Part shown: piece after piece, positions 61,282 through 64,000 of the stretch
How the letters are laid out: each line of letters begins with the position of its first letter
Position numbering within the stretch: the first letter of the stretch is position 1
Assembly: GCA_014654705.1 (NCBI GenBank)
Contig: JACVZY010000059.1
Location: 186,001 to 250,000 of the forward strand
DNA from: Ignavibacteria bacterium
Lineage (GTDB): Bacteria > Bacteroidota > Ignavibacteria > Kapaibacteriales > UBA4661
Length of the DNA: 64,000 nucleotides
Reading direction: 5' to 3'
Translations under genes and position numbers: made by a program
Notes under the pieces: generated by a model
What the model was told of the DNA's origin: nothing
Database searches by the model: none
The model's input: only the letters and a program-made list of their open reading frames with translations

Positions 61282-62223
61282 CTATTGTCGCGCTATTGCC
61301 ACACGAAAATATTCCAATGTTTTCAAAAGTCCCTCACGCCTGTTGACACGGGGTTCCCAGCCAAGAATACGTTTTGCTCTTTCGATATTGGGCTGGCGAA
61401 TTTTGGGGTCGTCTTCGGGAAGCGGCTTAAAGACGATTTCGCTTTTGGAGCCGGTAATTTCCAGAATTTCTTTTGCCAAGTCCAGCATGGTGATTTCATC
61501 GGGGTTACCGATGTTGACGGGGTCGGTCTCGTTGGAAAGAAGCAAGCGATAGATGCCTTCCACAAGGTCGTCCACATAACAAACGGAGCGCGTTTGGCTA
61601 CCGTCGCCAAAGACGGTGAGCGGTTCGCCGCGCAGCGCTTGCGAGAGAAACGCCGGAATTGCTCGCCCATCATTCACGCGCATACGGGGACCGTACGTGT
61701 TGAAAATGCGCAAAATCCGTGTGTCCACGCCGTGAAAGCGGTGGTACGCCATCGTCATTGCCTCAGCAAAGCGCTTGGCTTCGTCATAGACCCCGCGAGC
61801 GCCGATAGGATTCACATTTCCCCAATACGATTCTTCCTGCGGATGCACAAGCGGGTCTCCATAGACCTCGCTTGTGGAGGCGATAAGAAACCGCGCTTTT
61901 TTTGCTTTTGCCAGTCCCAGCGCTTTATGCGTTCCGAGCGAACCCACCTTCAGCGTTTGAATGGGAACTTTCAAATAATCAATCGGCGAGGCGGGCGAGG
62001 CGAAATGCAAGATATGGTCAACTTCTCCGGCAACGTAGATGTATTCGGTTACGTCGTGCTTGACAAACTGAAAATGCGGGTTGCCGATAAGATGAGCGAT
62101 ATTATCCGGCGAGCCGGTGATAAAATTATCCATGCAGATTACATCAAAACCTTCATGCAGAAAGCGCTCGCAAAGGTGCGAACCTAGAAAACCTGCGCCG
62201 CCGGTGATAAGAACTCTTGCCAT
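61282..62223 (-). CDS. uxs: UDP-glucuronate decarboxylase (UDP-xylose synthase)
   Basis: About 313 residues from the ATG at 62223; the open frame continues to 62283. It is an SDR of the UXS group: [80 protein letters not shown] (catalytic YxxxK) and [20 protein letters not shown]. It makes UDP-xylose for surface polysaccharides. It lies 57 bases after the upstream conserved gene on the same strand. Confidence 0.93.
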   Translation of the reverse strand: MARVLITGGAGFLGSHLCERFLHEGFDVICMDNFITGSPDNIAHLIGNPHFQFVKHDVTEYIYVAGEVDHILHFASPASPIDYLKVPIQTLKVGSLGTHKALGLAKAKKARFLIASTSEVYGDPLVHPQEESYWGNVNPIGARGVYDEAKRFAEAMTMAYHRFHGVDTRILRIFNTYGPRMRVNDGRAIPAFLSQALRGEPLTVFGDGSQTRSVCYVDDLVEGIYRLLLSNETDPVNIGNPDEITMLDLAKEILEITGSKSEIVFKPLPEDDPKIRQPNIERAKRILGWEPRVNRREGLLKTLEYFRVAIARQ

Positions 62224-62279
62224 GATTGAAAAAATAGAGTGGTAGAATGTGTATGGAGAATGTGAAGGAGTAACTTGCC

Positions 62280-63698
62280 TCAAACCCGCATTACATTGCG
62301 TTTATAGCCAAAGAATCCACGCTGTTTGATGACCTTTGCCACCTCGGGCGGCACCATTTCTTCCCATGAAGAATCTTGATTTTTGATTTTCTTCAAGATG
62401 TCGCGTGAGAAAATATGCAAATACTGTTCATTGTAATTGTCAAGCTGCACAAGATAGTTATTGTGCACCAAGTAGTCATAGAGAAAGCGCAATTCATCAG
62501 TAACGGGTAGGTTTTCGACCGTTATCATTTCCTGCGTTTTGATGTCGCGCAAGGGGTAAATGTAAAGTTTAACATCGGTCTTAAACAGTCTGCCGAAGGA
62601 TTCCAAAATACCGCCTTCAAGAGATTCGTAGTACTTCGTGTCAAAAATTTCCATGAGGCTGCCGGCACCCATCGTAATCGCAATTTTCTCTTTTGTGCAG
62701 CGCGAAAGGTAGTTCACAAGGCGTTCGTACTCAAAGTATTCCGAAATAAGGACGGTCATACCGGAAGCAGCAAGAACGTCTGCACGAGCAAGGAAATCTC
62801 GCGGATCCACATCACCGTCGTCCGCCATGAGTTTGTGCATGGTCAGTTCCATGAGGCGAATGATTTGTTTGCCCTGCACTTCCGGCTCTTGAGCGAACTT
62901 CTCCGACGCTGCTTCCAGCATATCAATATTGACAAAACACACGGGGCGGAAGCTACCACGCTCTACCAGTACAGGGCTTTTGTACAATACTTCAGTTGGC
63001 TGCAAGACCTCGCCATTGGCAGCAAACATCGCAGCTTCGCTCAGACCAAGCTGCACGAGCTTGAGGCTCATCAGGCGGTTATCCACATTGCGAAACTCAA
63101 TGCCGGAAAATTCAATCATGTCAATTTCCACGCGGTCAGTACTCAAGCCATCCAGAAGGGATTCCAATAATCCTTCGGGGTCTTGGTGCAGGTAGAATGC
63201 GCCATAAAGTAGATTTACCCCCACAATGCCGAGCGCTTCTTGCTGCAACGCGTTCTCGCGGTCAAGCATTCGGACGTGCATGATGATTTGGCTGTCTTCG
63301 TCGCTGGGGCGCGCTTGATAGCGTACACCCATCCAGCCGTGACACTCATTGGTGCCGTGATAATTCAGCGCCGAAACGGTATCAGCAAAAGCGAAGAAAG
63401 CAGTGTCGTCGCCACGGCTTTCACTCAGGCGCTCAAGATTCAAGCGGTGCTCGTACTCAAGCATACTTTCAAGACGTGGGCGCGAGACGTAGCGCTCGCA
63501 TTCGCCGTAAATCGCATCGCTGACGGTCATGTCGTATGCTGAGATGCTCTTGGAAATCGTTCCTGCCGCCGCTCCTACGCGGAAAAACCAGCGCACAACT
63601 TCTTGACCCGCACCAATTTCTGCAAACGTACCGTACCAACGCGGGTCTAGGTTGACACGAAGTGCTTTTTGGTGCGTATTGAGTTTTTCTCGTTCCAT
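62280..63698 (-). CDS. Conserved protein related to a poorly annotated FCB/cyanobacterial family
   Basis: About 472 residues from the ATG at 63698 ([20 protein letters not shown]); the frame extends to 63749. It has [20 protein letters not shown] near the start, then [40 protein letters not shown] and [21 protein letters not shown] recall this family from Bacteroidota and cyanobacteria, with database names such as nicotinate-nucleotide adenylyltransferase or TonB receptor that do not match the visible motifs. No signal peptide or clear catalytic motif is seen. Cytoplasmic; function unknown. Confidence 0.75.
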   Translation of the reverse strand: MEREKLNTHQKALRVNLDPRWYGTFAEIGAGQEVVRWFFRVGAAAGTISKSISAYDMTVSDAIYGECERYVSRPRLESMLEYEHRLNLERLSESRGDDTAFFAFADTVSALNYHGTNECHGWMGVRYQARPSDEDSQIIMHVRMLDRENALQQEALGIVGVNLLYGAFYLHQDPEGLLESLLDGLSTDRVEIDMIEFSGIEFRNVDNRLMSLKLVQLGLSEAAMFAANGEVLQPTEVLYKSPVLVERGSFRPVCFVNIDMLEAASEKFAQEPEVQGKQIIRLMELTMHKLMADDGDVDPRDFLARADVLAASGMTVLISEYFEYERLVNYLSRCTKEKIAITMGAGSLMEIFDTKYYESLEGGILESFGRLFKTDVKLYIYPLRDIKTQEMITVENLPVTDELRFLYDYLVHNNYLVQLDNYNEQYLHIFSRDILKKIKNQDSSWEEMVPPEVAKVIKQRGFFGYKRNVMRV

Positions 63699-63795
63699 AA
63701 ACTGAAGAGTTGGTGAGTGTTGAAGGTGGTTGAAACGTGAAGTAAACACGACTTCAACACAGAATATGTCGTATCAAAACTGCGATTGGAACTGA

Positions 63796-63893
63796 ACTGG
63801 GATTGTTTGGGATAACTATGATGACTGGGATTCTACCATGAACGTATGCTTTTATTCAATCCCAGTCATCCTGTAATCCTCTTCAATCCCAGT
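63796..63893. repeat. Nested inverted-repeat intergenic element
   Basis: Inner arms GATGACTGGGATT (63820-63832) and AATCCCAGTCATC (63858-63870) are perfect inverted repeats; outer arms ACTGGGATTG (63796-63805) and CAATCCCAGT (63884-63893) also match perfectly. It lies between the thiolase and the conserved gene upstream of uxs and could be a repeat family or RNA hairpin. No gene is seen in this 220-base gap. Confidence 0.75.
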
Positions 63894-63918
63894 ATTCAAA
63901 CTTCCGAAGTTCCCAGCA

Positions 63919-64000
63919 TCAAAGCATCTCAACAATCACTGCGCTGGCTTCGCCGCCGCCGATGCAGAGCGTTGCAAGTCCCGTGCGTTTGCCCGTGCGC
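63919..64000 (-). CDS. Thiolase (acetyl-CoA acetyltransferase), C-terminal fragment
   Basis: Only the last 27 codons are in the window. The reading frame ends RTGLATLCIGGGEASAVIVE followed by Met-Leu and a stop. The C-x-GGG pattern with the catalytic Cys and the closing hydrophobic strand is typical of thiolases that join or split acetyl-CoA units. The gene begins beyond the right edge. Confidence 0.88.
   Translation of the reverse strand, partial: RTGKRTGLATLCIGGGEASAVIVEML

Noticed and set aside
1-64000. tRNA, rRNA or known riboswitch
   Set aside because: Scanning intergenic stretches by eye showed no T-loop, cloverleaf or familiar riboswitch core; a covariance-model search would be needed to exclude weak cases.

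Overview
The window is bacterial chromosomal DNA of roughly half G+C. It most resembles a member of the Bacteroidota/FCB group; the Kapabacteria, Ignavibacteria and Rhodothermia side fits better than a gut Bacteroides, but no rRNA is present to settle this. The evidence is a SusC/SusD pair, several secreted proteins ending in type IX secretion (T9SS, Por) sorting domains, TPR-type sensor kinases, a long-type succinate dehydrogenase/fumarate reductase flavoprotein, and many genes without a Shine-Dalgarno sequence. I see no rRNA, tRNA, CRISPR array, prophage or transposase gene.

Layout. 1-1.7 kb: the end of an M61 peptidase and a small membrane transporter-like protein. 1.8-7.2 kb (minus): a run of exported proteins with an electron-transfer theme (Rieske protein, YceI, small membrane protein, an outer-membrane barrel with an N-terminal CxxCH haem site, a four-CHRD T9SS protein, a lipoprotein cytochrome c). 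7.3-12.4 kb (minus): two TPR histidine kinases around one NarL-type regulator. 12.8-15.5 kb: sdhA-sdhB without a neighbouring membrane anchor gene. 15.6-25.4 kb: a MITE-like element, an LRR T9SS protein, a tricorn-like protease, glycogen phosphorylase and a TPR protein. 25.4-26.5 kb: a receiver protein with Asn at the phosphorylation site and a ComEA-like HhH protein. 26.6-32.8 kb: a consensus-like promoter, a long leader, then susC-susD and a T9SS protein. 33-33.7 kb: a TumE-like toxin cassette between two 70-bp direct repeats. 33.8-43.7 kb: housekeeping and metabolic genes (esterase, TonB receptor, flavin reductase, trmD, dapA, SpoIIE phosphatase, purK, DUF5683, ridA). 43.7-45.6 kb: a membrane protein and two toxin-antitoxin pairs (HicA/HicB-like and HepT/MntA). 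45.7-47.6 kb: typA. 47.8-58.8 kb (plus): a surface-glycan operon with an ABC exporter, a capsule-type protein, PseB, PseC, PseG and PseH, a formyltransferase-like protein and a PIG-L deacetylase. 58.9-64 kb (minus): an M14 carboxypeptidase with T9SS tail, UDP-glucuronate decarboxylase, a conserved 472-residue protein and the end of a thiolase.

How it fits together. The cell looks like a heterotroph that takes up and degrades polymers (SusCD, TonB receptor, secreted proteases, T9SS), stores glycogen, respires, and decorates its surface with an unusual diamino sugar. The observations I find most worth following up are: (1) two separate toxin-antitoxin cassettes, each bracketed by an imperfect direct duplication of neighbouring sequence; (2) a Pse-type sugar pathway without PseI and PseF but coupled to a deacetylase and a formyltransferase-like gene; (3) the exported redox cluster with a haem-motif/barrel fusion; (4) a MITE-like element with matching terminal repeats and a short flanking repeat.
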